NCBI RefSeq assembly: GCF_036099295.1
Contig: NZ_CP107976.1
Location: forward strand, 4,402,001-4,466,000
Source of the DNA: Streptomyces sp. NBC_00358
Lineage (GTDB): Bacteria > Actinomycetota > Actinomycetes > Streptomycetales > Streptomycetaceae
Direction of reading: 5' to 3'
DNA length: 64,000 nucleotides
The translations under genes and the position numbers were made by a program. Shown piece after piece: positions 8,552-21,758 of the stretch (within the stretch, counting starts at the first letter, position 1; each line of letters starts with the position of its first letter). The notes below the pieces were generated by a model, which was not told the origin of the DNA, searched no databases, and saw only the letters and a program-made list of their open reading frames with translations.

Positions 8552-8826
8552 CCTGACCTCACCGGGCCTGCACCACCGGTCCGACACCACCGGTCCGACG
8601 TCACTGGCCTGACGTCACCGGGTTGTCACCGGGTTGCCACCGGGTCCGGCGCCACTGACCCGGCGCCACGGGCCCGGCCTCACGGCAGACACCCGACGTC
8701 ACTCGCACGACGTCCCCGACCTGATGCCGCTCGCCCGACGACGTCCCTGACCCGACGCCGTCGGCACGACATCACCGGTCCGACATCATTCGGCTGACAT
8801 CACCGGCCTGAAATCACCGGCCTGAC
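8552..8826. repeat. Array of about 20 degenerate 14-bp repeats
   Basis: A tandem series with consensus near TCCGACGTCACCGG. Units vary in length (11-17 bp) and sequence, for example tccgacaccaccgg, cctgacgtcaccgg and cctgaaatcaccgg. Many units contain the palindrome GACGTC. No spacer structure is present, so this is not a CRISPR array. It lies in the leader region of the NRPS operon. Confidence 0.75.
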
Positions 8827-8963
8827 TCTTTCACGCCGTGCCGCGCTCTCGCGCGTCGCGCCGTGCGCCTTTTGTCACGCACTTCTCCATCACCACGGCC
8901 ATTTTTCGGACAGGGCTGCCCTTTCACGCCCTCGTCCTCTCCAGCATGGAATGGAAACGCTCA

Positions 8964-10775
8964 ATGAATCAGTCAAGCACCGCGCTCGCGGAGGCCTTCG
9001 AGGACTGGCTCGGCGACCCCGCGACGGAATGGAACTCCTTATCCTTCGCCGGGGCTCTGGAGCTCGACGAACGGGACGAACTGCCCGCCGCGGGAATCGA
9101 TCAGGTCCGCGCTTTCGGATTCAACCGGTACTTCGTTCCCGAGCGGCTGGGCGGCGATCTCCGGGCCGCCGAGGACATCCTCATGCTGACCAGGGTGATC
9201 GCCCGCCGGGACATGAACGTCGCGGTGAGCGAGAGCACCCAGGTCTGGATGATGCTCGCCTGGATCGGCGGCGACGCCGAACAGCAGGCGAAGTGGGCCG
9301 CCACGGTCCTGCACGGCGGGGTCGTCCCGTGTCTGGCGTACTCCGAGCCGGGGCACGGCGCCGACCTGGCCGCCAACCGGTTCACGGCCACCCCGGACGC
9401 CGGGCAGTACGTCCTGTCCGGCGAGAAATGGCCGATCAACCGCGGCCGGACCTCCACCCATGTGGTGCTGCTCGGCACCACAGGCGACGAAGGGACACCG
9501 GCCAAGCGCCGGCAGTCCATGTTCCTCGTGGACCGTTCGCAGGTCGTCTCCGGCGAGGTGACCGGCGTTCCCCGCGTGCCGACCTACGGCCTGCGCGGCT
9601 GCGACATCAGCGGAATCGCCTTCGACGACGCCCGGGTGGACGCCTCGGCCCGGCTGGGCACCGAGGGCGAAGGACTCGAACTGGCCCTGCGGGGGCTCCT
9701 GATCACCCGGACCTTCTGCACCGGCCTGTCGCTCGGCACCGGCGACACCATGCTGCGGACCGTGGCCGGGTTCCTGTCCGACCGGGTCCTCTACGACGGC
9801 CCCGCGAACGAGATCCCGTACGTCACCGAATCCCTCGCCAACGCGTACCTGAGCCTGCTGGTCGCCGAGTGCGAGAGCCTGGTCGCGATGCGCGGACTGC
9901 ATCTGTACACCGAGCAGTTCAGCATCTGGGCGAACCTGGCCAAGGTGCAGGTGGCCCGCCTGGTCGACTTCAACAGCAAGGTGCTGTCCCGCACGCTGGG
10001 CGCCCGGTACTTCATGCGCTCCGCCGAACATGTGGGCACGTTCCAGAAGATGCTCCGTGACGGCGCCGTCGTCTCGGTCTTCGACGGCAGCGAGCCGGTC
10101 TGCCTGGACAGCCTCGCGCTCCAACTGCCCGCCCTGGCCAAGGCACATGGGCACACCCCCGACGAGGACTGGCGGCGGCTCTACGACCTGCGGGCCGAAC
10201 TGCCCGCCTTCGAGCCGGACCGGGTGAGCGTGTTCGGGCGGGGCCGGGACGCGACCTTCGCCAGTCTGCCCGCGCTGATCGGCCGCCTCGCCGGACTGTC
10301 ACCGTCCGCCGGCTGCGACGAGGACCGGCTCGCCGCCCTGCGCGGCCGGGCCGAGGAACTGCGGCAGGAACTGGACGAGTTGCTCGCACGGGTCCAGGAG
10401 GTACGGCAGTGGACGGCCGGGCTGCCCGCGCAGCCGTCGGCGTCCGCCAAGTCGACCCCGCCCCGGCTGATCCGGGTGGCGGAGGAACTCAGCGCCCTGC
10501 ACGCCAAGGTGGCGGCCCTCGGGGTGTGGCTGTTCAACCGGGACCACCTCGAAGAGTTCTTCGCCGACGGTGAATGGCTGGAGGCCGCGCTGGCCCGCCG
10601 GCAGATCCACCAGTACGAGGCCGGCGACCTCGACCCGTCGACCGCCCGGCACCTCTTCACCCGGATGAACTCCCAGCTCGCCGACAACGAGTTCTTCTCC
10701 GTCCGCCGGGTGCGCATGGCCGAGCCCGGCGCGCGCGAGGCCGCCGGCCGGGACCACGCGTCGACCGCCGCCTGA
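8964..10775 (+). CDS. Acyl-CoA dehydrogenase-like flavoprotein with C-terminal extension
   Basis: A 603-residue protein, longer than the usual 380-400 of acyl-CoA dehydrogenases. Residues about 20-400 follow the family: an N-terminal helical domain, the substrate/FAD loop AYSEPGHGADLA (about residue 125), the beta domain with SGEKWPINRG, and the C-terminal helical domain. About 200 further residues include a coiled-coil-like stretch (RAEELRQELDELLARVQE). It is the first gene of the operon and is followed 40 bp later by a free carrier protein, so its substrate is probably carrier-bound rather than CoA-bound (inference); it would introduce an alpha,beta double bond. The start ATG 8964 has a weak GGAAA upstream; ATG 8946 is an alternative. 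Confidence 0.8.
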   Translation: MNQSSTALAEAFEDWLGDPATEWNSLSFAGALELDERDELPAAGIDQVRAFGFNRYFVPERLGGDLRAAEDILMLTRVIARRDMNVAVSESTQVWMMLAWIGGDAEQQAKWAATVLHGGVVPCLAYSEPGHGADLAANRFTATPDAGQYVLSGEKWPINRGRTSTHVVLLGTTGDEGTPAKRRQSMFLVDRSQVVSGEVTGVPRVPTYGLRGCDISGIAFDDARVDASARLGTEGEGLELALRGLLITRTFCTGLSLGTGDTMLRTVAGFLSDRVLYDGPANEIPYVTESLANAYLSLLVAECESLVAMRGLHLYTEQFSIWANLAKVQVARLVDFNSKVLSRTLGARYFMRSAEHVGTFQKMLRDGAVVSVFDGSEPVCLDSLALQLPALAKAHGHTPDEDWRRLYDLRAELPAFEPDRVSVFGRGRDATFASLPALIGRLAGLSPSAGCDEDRLAALRGRAEELRQELDELLARVQEVRQWTAGLPAQPSASAKSTPPRLIRVAEELSALHAKVAALGVWLFNRDHLEEFFADGEWLEAALARRQIHQYEAGDLDPSTARHLFTRMNSQLADNEFFSVRRVRMAEPGAREAAGRDHASTAA

Positions 10776-10815
10776 CATCACCTCACTGCCGAACACCGAA
10801 AGGTACCGAAACGCG

Positions 10816-11105
10816 ATGAGCACGACGAGCATGACGATCGACGAAGTGAAGCGGGTCCTCCTCGAAGCGGTGGCCACCGAAGCCGGGATCGCCCCCGCCG
10901 AGCTGGCGACCGACCGGCCCTTCACCGACTACGGCCTGGACTCCATGGCGGCACTCACCGTCGGCATGGAGATCGAGGACGTCTGCGGCCTCTCCGACCT
11001 GCCCGTGGACCTGCTCTGGGACCACCCGACGGTCGACACCCTGGCCGAGGCGCTCTGGAACCTGATGAACGCCGAGCCCGTCTCCGCGGCCACGGACGGT
11101 CAGCG

Positions 11106-11109
<4 letters not shown>
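10816..11109 (+). CDS. Free-standing acyl/peptidyl carrier protein
   Basis: A 97-residue phosphopantetheine carrier. The attachment Ser is in DYGLDSMAAL (about residue 42). The remainder has the four-helix pattern of a carrier protein, with a non-conserved tail. It sits between the dehydrogenase and the NRPS gene and overlaps the NRPS start by 4 bases (ATGA), which indicates translational coupling. It is likely to present an acyl chain to the dehydrogenase, the ketosynthases and the NRPS condensation domain. Confidence 0.9.
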
Positions 11110-15261
<4,152 letters not shown>

Positions 15262-15275
<14 letters not shown>

Positions 15276-15726
15276 ACTGGTGAAGGCCGAGTACACGTTC
15301 CGCCTCCCGGTACCGCCGAAGGAGGCGTTCGCCCTGCTCTCGGACCCCGCCCAGGACCCCGTATGGCAGGCGGCCTGCGTGGACGTGAAGCTCCTCGACG
15401 GGGAGCCGCGGTCCGGGGGCCGGTACGAGATCACCTTCCAGCTGATCGGCAAGCGGATGGAATTCACCGTGGAGATCGGCGAGTTCGAGCCGGGCCGGCG
15501 TTCGAGGTTCCACACCCTGCGGGGCCCGTTCCACTACGTCGGCACGTACGACTACGCCGAGAACGAGGACGGCACCACCACCGTGCACTGGACGTTCGAG
15601 GTGGAGCCCGGGGACTACTTCGGGATCATGCCGAAGTCCCTGCTCAGGAAGGTGCTCGTCAACTCGGTCAAGAAGGACTCCGGAAAGCTCGCCGCACAGC
15701 TCGGACAGGGAGCGCACCGCCGATGA
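15262..15726 (+). CDS. SRPBCC (START-like) family protein, possible cyclase/aromatase
   Basis: A 154-residue protein with the START/Bet v1-like helix-grip fold. The N-terminal strand ends in LPVPPKEAFALLSDP, the central strands include RYEITFQLIG, and the long C-terminal helix is KSLLRKVLVNSVKKDSGKLA. It overlaps the NRPS gene by 14 bases and the next ketosynthase by 4. In polyketide clusters such proteins bind and fold poly-beta-keto intermediates. No catalytic residue can be assigned, so a lipid- or intermediate-binding role is equally possible. Confidence 0.8.
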
Positions 15727-17051
15727 ACACCCGTCAGGACAACGCCCGCCGGAACAAGGCCCGTCAGGACGAAGCCGCGAAGGTCGTCGTCACCGGGCTC
15801 GGGGAGATCACCGCGCTCGGTGAGAACGTGGCCGGCACCTGGGACGCCATGCTGCGCGGCGAGAGCGGCTTGGGCCGGCTGGACGGGGAGTCCTGGGCCA
15901 AGGACCTTCCGCCGCTGCTCGGCGGGCGGTCGAAGGCGGACCCCGGTCTCGGTCTGGAGTACCAGCAGCGCCGGCGGCTGAGCCGCTCCGCCCAGTTCGC
16001 GGTGAAGGCCGCGGCGGAGGCGTGGGCCGACGCGGGACTCGACGACGCGCCCACGGCCCCGCACCGGGTCGCCGTGGTGGTCTCGGCCGCGCTCGGCGAC
16101 ATGACCTCGATCATCGACGGCTGGGAGGCGCTGAAGACGCGGGGCTGGCGGCGGGTGCCCCCAATGACGGTGCCGATGTCCATGGGCAACGGCTCCGCGG
16201 CGGCCGTCGCCCTGCTGGTGAACGCGCGCCTCGGCGTCCACGCGACGGTGAACGCCTGCTCCTCCGGCACCCAGGCGCTGGTCACGGCGGCCGAACTGAT
16301 CCGCGGCGGAGACGCGGACATCGTGGTGGCGGGCGGCGCCGAGGCCCCTCTGCACCCCTTGGTCCTGTCCTCGTTCGCGGCCATGCGAGCGCTGTCGCAG
16401 CGGGTCGACGACGCCGCGTCCGCCTGCCGCCCGTTCGACGCGGACCGCGACGGCATGGTCCTGGGCGAGGGGGCGGGCATCCTCGTACTGGAGTCCGAGC
16501 GGCACGCACGGGAACGCGGCGCCCGGATCTACGCCGAACTCGCCGGGGTGGGCGTCACATCGGACGCGTACCACATCGTGCAGCCCGAGCCGAACGGCAC
16601 CGGGACCGCCGCGGCGGTCCGCGCCTCCCTCGACGACGCCGGTGTGACGCCCGCGGAGGTCGCGCACTTCAACGCCAACGGCACGGCGACCGGACCCGGC
16701 GACTCGTCCGAGGCGCGTGCGGTGCGGGCCGTGTTCGGGGACGCGGAACAGGGCCCGGCCCTCACCGCGAACAAGTCGATGACCGGGCACAGCCTCGGCG
16801 CGGCGGGCGCGATCGAGTCGATCACCACGATCCTCGCGCTGTACCACGGGCTGGTGCCGCCGACCCGTAACTTCACCCGCCTCGACGAGGGGCTCTCGGT
16901 CGACGTGGTGCACGACAGCCCGCTCAAACTCGGGCCCGAGCAGAACATCGCGGTGAAGAACTCGGCCGGGTTCGGCGGCCACAACGTGGCCCTGACCTTC
17001 CGAGGCCCGGTCGACCGTGCCCCCAACGCCCTGGCGGAGAAGGGGAATTGA
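15723..17051 (+). CDS. FabF-type ketosynthase with Cys-Asn-His active site
   Basis: A 442-residue thiolase-fold condensing enzyme. The nucleophile Cys179 lies in NACSSGTQA and the second His356 in MTGHSLGAAG. The first active-site His, normally in NAHGTxTxxGD, is replaced by Asn319 (NANGTATGPGD). In FabF-type enzymes that His takes part in malonyl decarboxylation, so this subunit may be impaired in extension and act in a heterodimer with the next gene, or accept a different substrate. It starts at ATG 15723 inside the stop codon of the preceding gene; the first 20 residues are hydrophilic. It is not a classical chain-length factor because Cys is kept. Confidence 0.88.
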   Translation: MNTRQDNARRNKARQDEAAKVVVTGLGEITALGENVAGTWDAMLRGESGLGRLDGESWAKDLPPLLGGRSKADPGLGLEYQQRRRLSRSAQFAVKAAAEAWADAGLDDAPTAPHRVAVVVSAALGDMTSIIDGWEALKTRGWRRVPPMTVPMSMGNGSAAAVALLVNARLGVHATVNACSSGTQALVTAAELIRGGDADIVVAGGAEAPLHPLVLSSFAAMRALSQRVDDAASACRPFDADRDGMVLGEGAGILVLESERHARERGARIYAELAGVGVTSDAYHIVQPEPNGTGTAAAVRASLDDAGVTPAEVAHFNANGTATGPGDSSEARAVRAVFGDAEQGPALTANKSMTGHSLGAAGAIESITTILALYHGLVPPTRNFTRLDEGLSVDVVHDSPLKLGPEQNIAVKNSAGFGGHNVALTFRGPVDRAPNALAEKGN

Positions 17052-17052
17052 C

Positions 17053-18321
17053 ATGACACGGGCCGGGAACCGCGACCGCGGCGTGGTCGTGACGGGGCTG
17101 GGCGCATTGACCCCGGTCGGGGCGAACGCGGCCGACTCGTGGCAGTCGTTGCTCGACGCCCGTTCCGGTGTACGCACCCTGTACGAGGAGCGGGAAGGGG
17201 GCGGGGAGCGCGACAGGGGCGGGGAAGGGCCCGCGGATCTGCCGGTGCGGATCGGGGGGCCGGTGACCGCGGATCCGGTCGAGGTACTCGGCCGGGTGCC
17301 CGCCCGCAAGCTGGACCGCGGGGAGCAACTGGCCGTCGTGGCCGCCCGCGAGGCCTTCCAGGACGCCGGCCGGCCCGCGGTGGAACCGGAACGGCTGGCC
17401 GTGGTCGTCGGCACCGGGATCGGGGGTGTCCTGAGCACGCTCGGCCAGAACGACCTGTACCAGCGGTCGGGCAGCAGGAAACTGTCCTCGTACGCGGTCC
17501 CGATGCTGATGCCGAACGGACCGGCGGCCTGGGTCAGCATCGATCTGGGGGCGCGGGCGGGCGCGCGTTCCCCGGCCAGTGCCTGTGCCTCGGGCGCCGA
17601 GTCGATCGCCCTGGCACTGGACCTGATCCGGCTGGACCGCGCCGACGTCGTGGTGGCCGGGGGCACCGAGGCGTGTCTGCATCCGTTCATGCTGGCCGCG
17701 TTCGCGCAGATGAAGGCGCTCTCGCGGCAGCAGGGCGACCCGGCCGCGGTGTCCCGGCCGTTCGACACCGCCCGCTCGGGATTCGTGATGTCCGAGGGCG
17801 CGGCCGTCCTGGTCCTGGAACGCGCGGAGTTCGCCCGCGCCCGGGGAGCCCGTGTGTACGGCGCGGTGGCCGGCGCGGCCGTCAACTCGAGCGCCGGACA
17901 CATCTCGGCGTCCGACACCGAGGGGCAGATCCGCGCGATACGGGAAGCGCTGCGGGACGCGCGACTGGAACCGGGCGATGTCGGCCTCGTGCACGCCCAC
18001 GCCACCTCCACCCCCGGCGGGGACCTCGCCGAGGCCGAGGCCGTCGCGAAGGCGCTGGGCGACCATCCCGTGGTGACCGCGACCAAGTCGATGACCGGTC
18101 ACATGCTCGGCGCGTCCGGGGCGTTCGGGGCCCTGTCCGCCCTGCTCGCGCTCCACCACGGGGTCGTTCCGGCCACGCTCAACCTCGACGAACCCGACCC
18201 ACACGTCCGGTTGGACGTGGTCGGCGGCACCAACCGCACGGGCCGGTGGGACGCGGCACTGGCGAACTCCTTCGGCTTCGGGGGCCACAACGTCAGCCTG
18301 GTGCTGACCCGTACGGCATGA
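17053..18321 (+). CDS. FabF-type ketosynthase with complete Cys-His-His triad
   Basis: A 422-residue beta-ketoacyl-ACP synthase II family enzyme catalysing decarboxylative condensation of malonyl-ACP with an acyl thioester. The triad is complete: Cys178 in SACASGAES, His316 in HAHATSTPGGD and His350 in MTGHMLGASG. It begins one base after the preceding stop codon, with AGGGGAA 5 bases upstream. The tight pairing with the Cys-Asn-His ketosynthase recalls KS/chain-length-factor pairs of type II polyketide synthases, with this member as the catalytic one (inference). No ketoreductase or dehydratase gene is present here, so housekeeping fatty acid enzymes may supply those steps. Confidence 0.9.
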   Translation: MTRAGNRDRGVVVTGLGALTPVGANAADSWQSLLDARSGVRTLYEEREGGGERDRGGEGPADLPVRIGGPVTADPVEVLGRVPARKLDRGEQLAVVAAREAFQDAGRPAVEPERLAVVVGTGIGGVLSTLGQNDLYQRSGSRKLSSYAVPMLMPNGPAAWVSIDLGARAGARSPASACASGAESIALALDLIRLDRADVVVAGGTEACLHPFMLAAFAQMKALSRQQGDPAAVSRPFDTARSGFVMSEGAAVLVLERAEFARARGARVYGAVAGAAVNSSAGHISASDTEGQIRAIREALRDARLEPGDVGLVHAHATSTPGGDLAEAEAVAKALGDHPVVTATKSMTGHMLGASGAFGALSALLALHHGVVPATLNLDEPDPHVRLDVVGGTNRTGRWDAALANSFGFGGHNVSLVLTRTA

Positions 18322-18391
18322 CCGGGGGCAGGGCAGGACCAGGGCACGACCAGCGGCGAGGGGAGCAGGAGTTGACGGGGGGAGTACGACC

Positions 18392-18979
18392 ATGACGACC
18401 ATCGGGGTACTGGGAACGGGCGGGATCGCCGTCACGCTGGCGACGATGTTCGCCCGGGCCGGACACGAGGTGCGGCTCGGCCGGGCCACCACGGCACGCG
18501 GGGCACCAGGAGCGACGGGTGTGACGAGCGGGAGCTGCGAGGAGGTGGTGGCGCGGTCCTCGACGGTGATCCCCGCCTTCCTCGGCGTACAGGGAGCGGT
18601 GCAGCAACTGGGGCCCTGGCGCGCCGGTCTGCGCGGGAAGATCCTGGTGGACATCACCAACCCGTTCACGGGCGGTCACGTCGACTTCGTGGGCCCCTGG
18701 GCGGTCGGCGGCACCGAGGACCTCGCCGCCGCGTTCCCCGAGGCACGGCTGGTGGGCGCCTTCAAGAACGTGTGGTGGGAGACGTTCGACGGAAGCCCCG
18801 ACCCGGCCGCCCCCGACATTCGGGTGATCTCCGACGACGCCGGTGCGAAGAACGCGTTCCTCCGCCTGTGCGCGACCACGCCCTTCACCTACACGGACGC
18901 CGGCGGCCTGGACCAGGCGCGGCGGGTGGAGCGGATGGCACTGTCGGGGGTGGGCCAGACGGGATTGTCGGCCGCATGA
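18392..18979 (+). CDS. F420/NADP-type Rossmann oxidoreductase
   Basis: A 195-residue protein with an N-terminal dinucleotide-binding motif GVLGTGGIA and the domain pattern of NADPH-dependent F420 reductase-like proteins (pyrroline-5-carboxylate reductase N-terminal fold). LVDITNPF and AFKNVWW, around residues 88 and 128, match the strand-loop positions of that family. It is the last gene of the operon, 70 bp after the second ketosynthase. It could reduce an imine or carbonyl in the product or a cofactor. Its short length (no large C-terminal dimerisation domain) fits the F420_oxidored family. Confidence 0.75.
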   Translation: MTTIGVLGTGGIAVTLATMFARAGHEVRLGRATTARGAPGATGVTSGSCEEVVARSSTVIPAFLGVQGAVQQLGPWRAGLRGKILVDITNPFTGGHVDFVGPWAVGGTEDLAAAFPEARLVGAFKNVWWETFDGSPDPAAPDIRVISDDAGAKNAFLRLCATTPFTYTDAGGLDQARRVERMALSGVGQTGLSAA

Positions 18980-19030
18980 CGACCCATCCCCTTGCCCCCG
19001 AGCCGACAACCCGCGCGAAACCCCCTACCC

Positions 19031-19402
19031 CTACCCCCGCACCTGCCCCTTGCGGCCGGTGGAAGGTGACGCCGTGGCGGGCGGCTGCTCGTCCCCCTTG
19101 ACCCAGGCCTCCCAAAGGCCCGGCGGGATCCTCGTCGTCAAACCTCCGCCCCTGGTGAACGCGAGTCCCCGGCTGTACCCGCCACCGCCGCAACCGTCGG
19201 ACCGGCGCACGAGCCTCACGTCGGCGGTGGCGTCGATGACGGGTCCAGCGGCGCCGTTGCGGGTGCCCCGGAAGCGCACCGGGGCGGTGCCCGGGTCCAC
19301 GTCGTCCGGCAGCGAGAGGTCCAGCTTCGAGATGCCCTCCCGCGGCAGCTTCCTCGCCCCTCCGGGAAACCTTCTCGGCATCGGAGCAACTACGAGGAGC
19401 AT
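19031..19402 (-). CDS. Orphan coding fragment, function unknown
   Basis: A 123-codon open frame with strongly G/C-biased third positions from about codon 19 onward, so it looks like genuine coding sequence. The protein is soluble-looking, with a Cys/Gly cluster (SDGCGGGGYSRG) and a DGxxDP-type acidic stretch. No family is recognised. It begins immediately beside the terminator hairpin of the ABC permease gene, lacks a ribosome-binding site, and its first 18 codons look non-coding (AGA, AGG, TTT). It may be the 3' remnant of a larger gene truncated at this boundary. Confidence 0.35.
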   Translation of the reverse strand: MLLVVAPMPRRFPGGARKLPREGISKLDLSLPDDVDPGTAPVRFRGTRNGAAGPVIDATADVRLVRRSDGCGGGGYSRGLAFTRGGGLTTRIPPGLWEAWVKGDEQPPATASPSTGRKGQVRG

Positions 19403-19428
19403 CCTGCCCTGCGCATCGACAGGGCAGG
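19403..19428 (-). terminator. Terminator of the peptide-ABC transporter operon
   Basis: A 9-bp perfect stem (CCTGCCCTG and complement) with an 8-base loop, about 40 bp downstream of the FtsX permease stop codon. Confidence 0.55.
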
Positions 19429-19466
19429 AGTTCCGTGAGCGGTCGTCGGTGATGCGGACCGGCCCA

Positions 19467-21758
19467 TCAGTCCCGGCGGATCAGTTCCGGGTCGATGCGG
19501 CGGCCCACAAGCGGCAGGGAGCCCACCGCGGCCATCGCCACCACGCCTGCCGCGGCGAGCGCGAGCAGGGGGATGCCGGCCAGGTCCCACTGGATCGTGC
19601 CGCCGCCGGTGATCAGGTAGCTGGACTCGGCGAGTTTGCCGGTGAACAGGGCCAGGACCAGTCCGAGGCCCAATGGCAGCACGACCTGGGCACACTGCAC
19701 GGCCCGCATGGTTCCGGCCCGCGCGCCGATCAGTGTCACGGCGGTGACCTGTGCGCGGCGCTCGACGGCCCGGTCGGTGACGGACACCAGGAAGGCGGCC
19801 ACCCCGATGACCAGCCCCATGACCATGCCCAGGGCCAGCAACGTCTCGACCACGGAAATCTGCTCAAGGCCTTGGATGTTCAGCCCCACGAGTTCGATCT
19901 CGGCGATCGGGGCGACGGCGGCAATGCCATCGAGGACCGCACGTACCCGGCTGGGGTCGGAGCTGCCTGCGAGGAGGAGCTCCGCGTCTCGGGGGCGGGC
20001 GTCGGCGGGAAGGACGGACGGCGGGACGAGGAGCTCGGCGGTGCCGACCGCGGACCCGGAATACCCGCTGTACACGACCCGCCCGGCGGGCACGGCGATG
20101 TCCAGGCGCTGGGCCCGCCCGTTGTCGGAACGAAGGCGGAAGGGGAACGACTTGCCGGGATGCATGTCGGATCCCACGCTTGAGTTCGGGTCCACGAGCC
20201 GCAGCACCTTGCCGTCCACACAGCCCTCGGTGCGCACGGTCATCCGTTGCAACTGGGCGCACGTGGCCACCAGAGCAGTGGCCGAGGAGAGGACGACGCC
20301 GGGCTGGTCGTTTTCGAGGTCGACCCAGGAGTTCATCAGAAGGGCGTGTGCCTGGGCCCCGGACACCTCGTCGAGGTCCCGCTGCTGCCGTGTGCTGAGC
20401 CCCGACAGGGGCAAGGAGTAGTCCTGTACGGCGCCGGACGGGCGAGTGACCTGTTCCAGTTGGATGAGGACACCCTGGGCCAGCGACGCGACGTAGACGA
20501 GCAGGACCAGGCTGGTGACCACCCGCATCGCGCTGCCCGGCTCGGCCTCGTTGCGCCGCATCGCGAGGTTGAGCGTCAGGGACTGGGTGGTCCGCGCCAC
20601 CCGGCGCGCCAGCGCGTACGACAGCAGCGGCAGCGTCAGCACCAGCCCCACGCCGGTCAGGACGACGCCGGCGACCACCAGCAGCGCGTTGAGGCCGAGG
20701 CTGGAGGCGGGGTGTCCCATCAGGTCGGTTGCGCAGAATCCGCACACGATGCCCAGGCCGCTGAGCAACAGCAGGCCGACCCACTTGGACGGGGGCCGCG
20801 GGACCGCCGTACGCCGTACCGCGAGCGGGTTGGCGGTCGCGTCCCGCGCGCTCTTACGGCTGACGAACCAGGCCAGGGCCGGACAGCCGAGCAGGCAGAC
20901 AGCGATCGTGGCGGCCGACAGGGCGCCGTCGCCGGGATACCACCTCAGCCCCGGCAGACCGGCCCGGGACATCACCTGATTGAGCACCCAGTACTCGCCC
21001 AGTCCCAGCACTCCGCCCAGCAACGCCGCGACGACGGTCTCGGCCGCGTTCACACGCTGCGTGCCCTTGATGCTCAGGCCCAGCAGCCGCAGTGCCGCGA
21101 GGCGGCGCATACGGCTGGCGGCGGACAGCCGGGCGCAGACCGACAGGAAGATTCCCAGGGGCAGCAGGACCAGGGTGGCCAGGGCGAACCGTACATCGGT
21201 GAGGGTGGACGGCTCGACGGCAGGAAAGGGGGCGTAGCCGTAGCCGAACCCCTTCAGTGTCCGTCCCTCGCGGGCGATACCGGCCCGATCGGTTCCGATG
21301 TAGGCGTAGAGCTCGTCGGGATGTGCGAGCCCGGCCGGGCCGATCACGCCCGCTTCGCGACCCGGCAGCAAGGCTTTGACGGCGGGTGCGGCACGCAGCA
21401 GGTCATGCACGCGCGGAGAGACGAACACCTCACCAGGGGAAGGGAGTTCACTCAGCCCGGGAGGTACCGGATGGGGGCCCTTGGCACCCTCGGCGACGAA
21501 CACCCGGGTGAAGGACCGTGAGCCGTAGGCATCATCGCGCTGCAGGACGAGTGTGCCGTTCGCCGGACCTCTGGCGGAGGTGACGGGCTGCCGGGCGGCG
21601 GCACGGCCGTCGTGCGCGTCGAGGATCGCCGGAACGGTGAGAACGAGGGCGAGGCAGCAGACCCCGATCGAACCCCCGGCGGCCATGAGGAAGAAGCGTA
21701 TTCGGTTACCGCGTCCCGCCCCGAACAGCAGGCGCAGACCGAGCAGGAATTCCCTCAC
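19467..21758 (-). CDS. FtsX-type ABC transporter permease
   Basis: A 763-residue membrane protein with two FtsX (MacB-type) domains. It has one N-terminal membrane helix (residues about 20-45), a periplasm-side domain of about 150 residues, a first block of helices around 190-460, a second extracellular domain, and a last group of three helices near 640-750. It starts with GTG at 21758 and overlaps the ATPase stop by 4 bases, so the two are co-translated. Two-FtsX-domain permeases in Gram-positives commonly export or sense peptides and lipoproteins rather than import small solutes. The substrate may be the small peptide encoded at the head of the operon (inference). Confidence 0.88.
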   Translation of the reverse strand: MREFLLGLRLLFGAGRGNRIRFFLMAAGGSIGVCCLALVLTVPAILDAHDGRAAARQPVTSARGPANGTLVLQRDDAYGSRSFTRVFVAEGAKGPHPVPPGLSELPSPGEVFVSPRVHDLLRAAPAVKALLPGREAGVIGPAGLAHPDELYAYIGTDRAGIAREGRTLKGFGYGYAPFPAVEPSTLTDVRFALATLVLLPLGIFLSVCARLSAASRMRRLAALRLLGLSIKGTQRVNAAETVVAALLGGVLGLGEYWVLNQVMSRAGLPGLRWYPGDGALSAATIAVCLLGCPALAWFVSRKSARDATANPLAVRRTAVPRPPSKWVGLLLLSGLGIVCGFCATDLMGHPASSLGLNALLVVAGVVLTGVGLVLTLPLLSYALARRVARTTQSLTLNLAMRRNEAEPGSAMRVVTSLVLLVYVASLAQGVLIQLEQVTRPSGAVQDYSLPLSGLSTRQQRDLDEVSGAQAHALLMNSWVDLENDQPGVVLSSATALVATCAQLQRMTVRTEGCVDGKVLRLVDPNSSVGSDMHPGKSFPFRLRSDNGRAQRLDIAVPAGRVVYSGYSGSAVGTAELLVPPSVLPADARPRDAELLLAGSSDPSRVRAVLDGIAAVAPIAEIELVGLNIQGLEQISVVETLLALGMVMGLVIGVAAFLVSVTDRAVERRAQVTAVTLIGARAGTMRAVQCAQVVLPLGLGLVLALFTGKLAESSYLITGGGTIQWDLAGIPLLALAAAGVVAMAAVGSLPLVGRRIDPELIRRD

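Larger units (their letters stand above)
8018..8963. other. 946-bp non-coding region upstream of the biosynthetic operon
   Basis: No convincing gene on either strand. The left part is the marR promoter. The middle holds a perfect CRP-type palindrome followed by a possible promoter (TAGGCT at 8384-8389). The right part is an array of degenerate 14-bp repeats up to about 140 bp before the first biosynthetic gene. An untranslated leader or small RNA is possible. Confidence 0.5.

Noticed and set aside
8552..8826. CRISPR array
   Set aside because: The repeats are contiguous and degenerate with no unique spacers, and there are no cas genes in the window.
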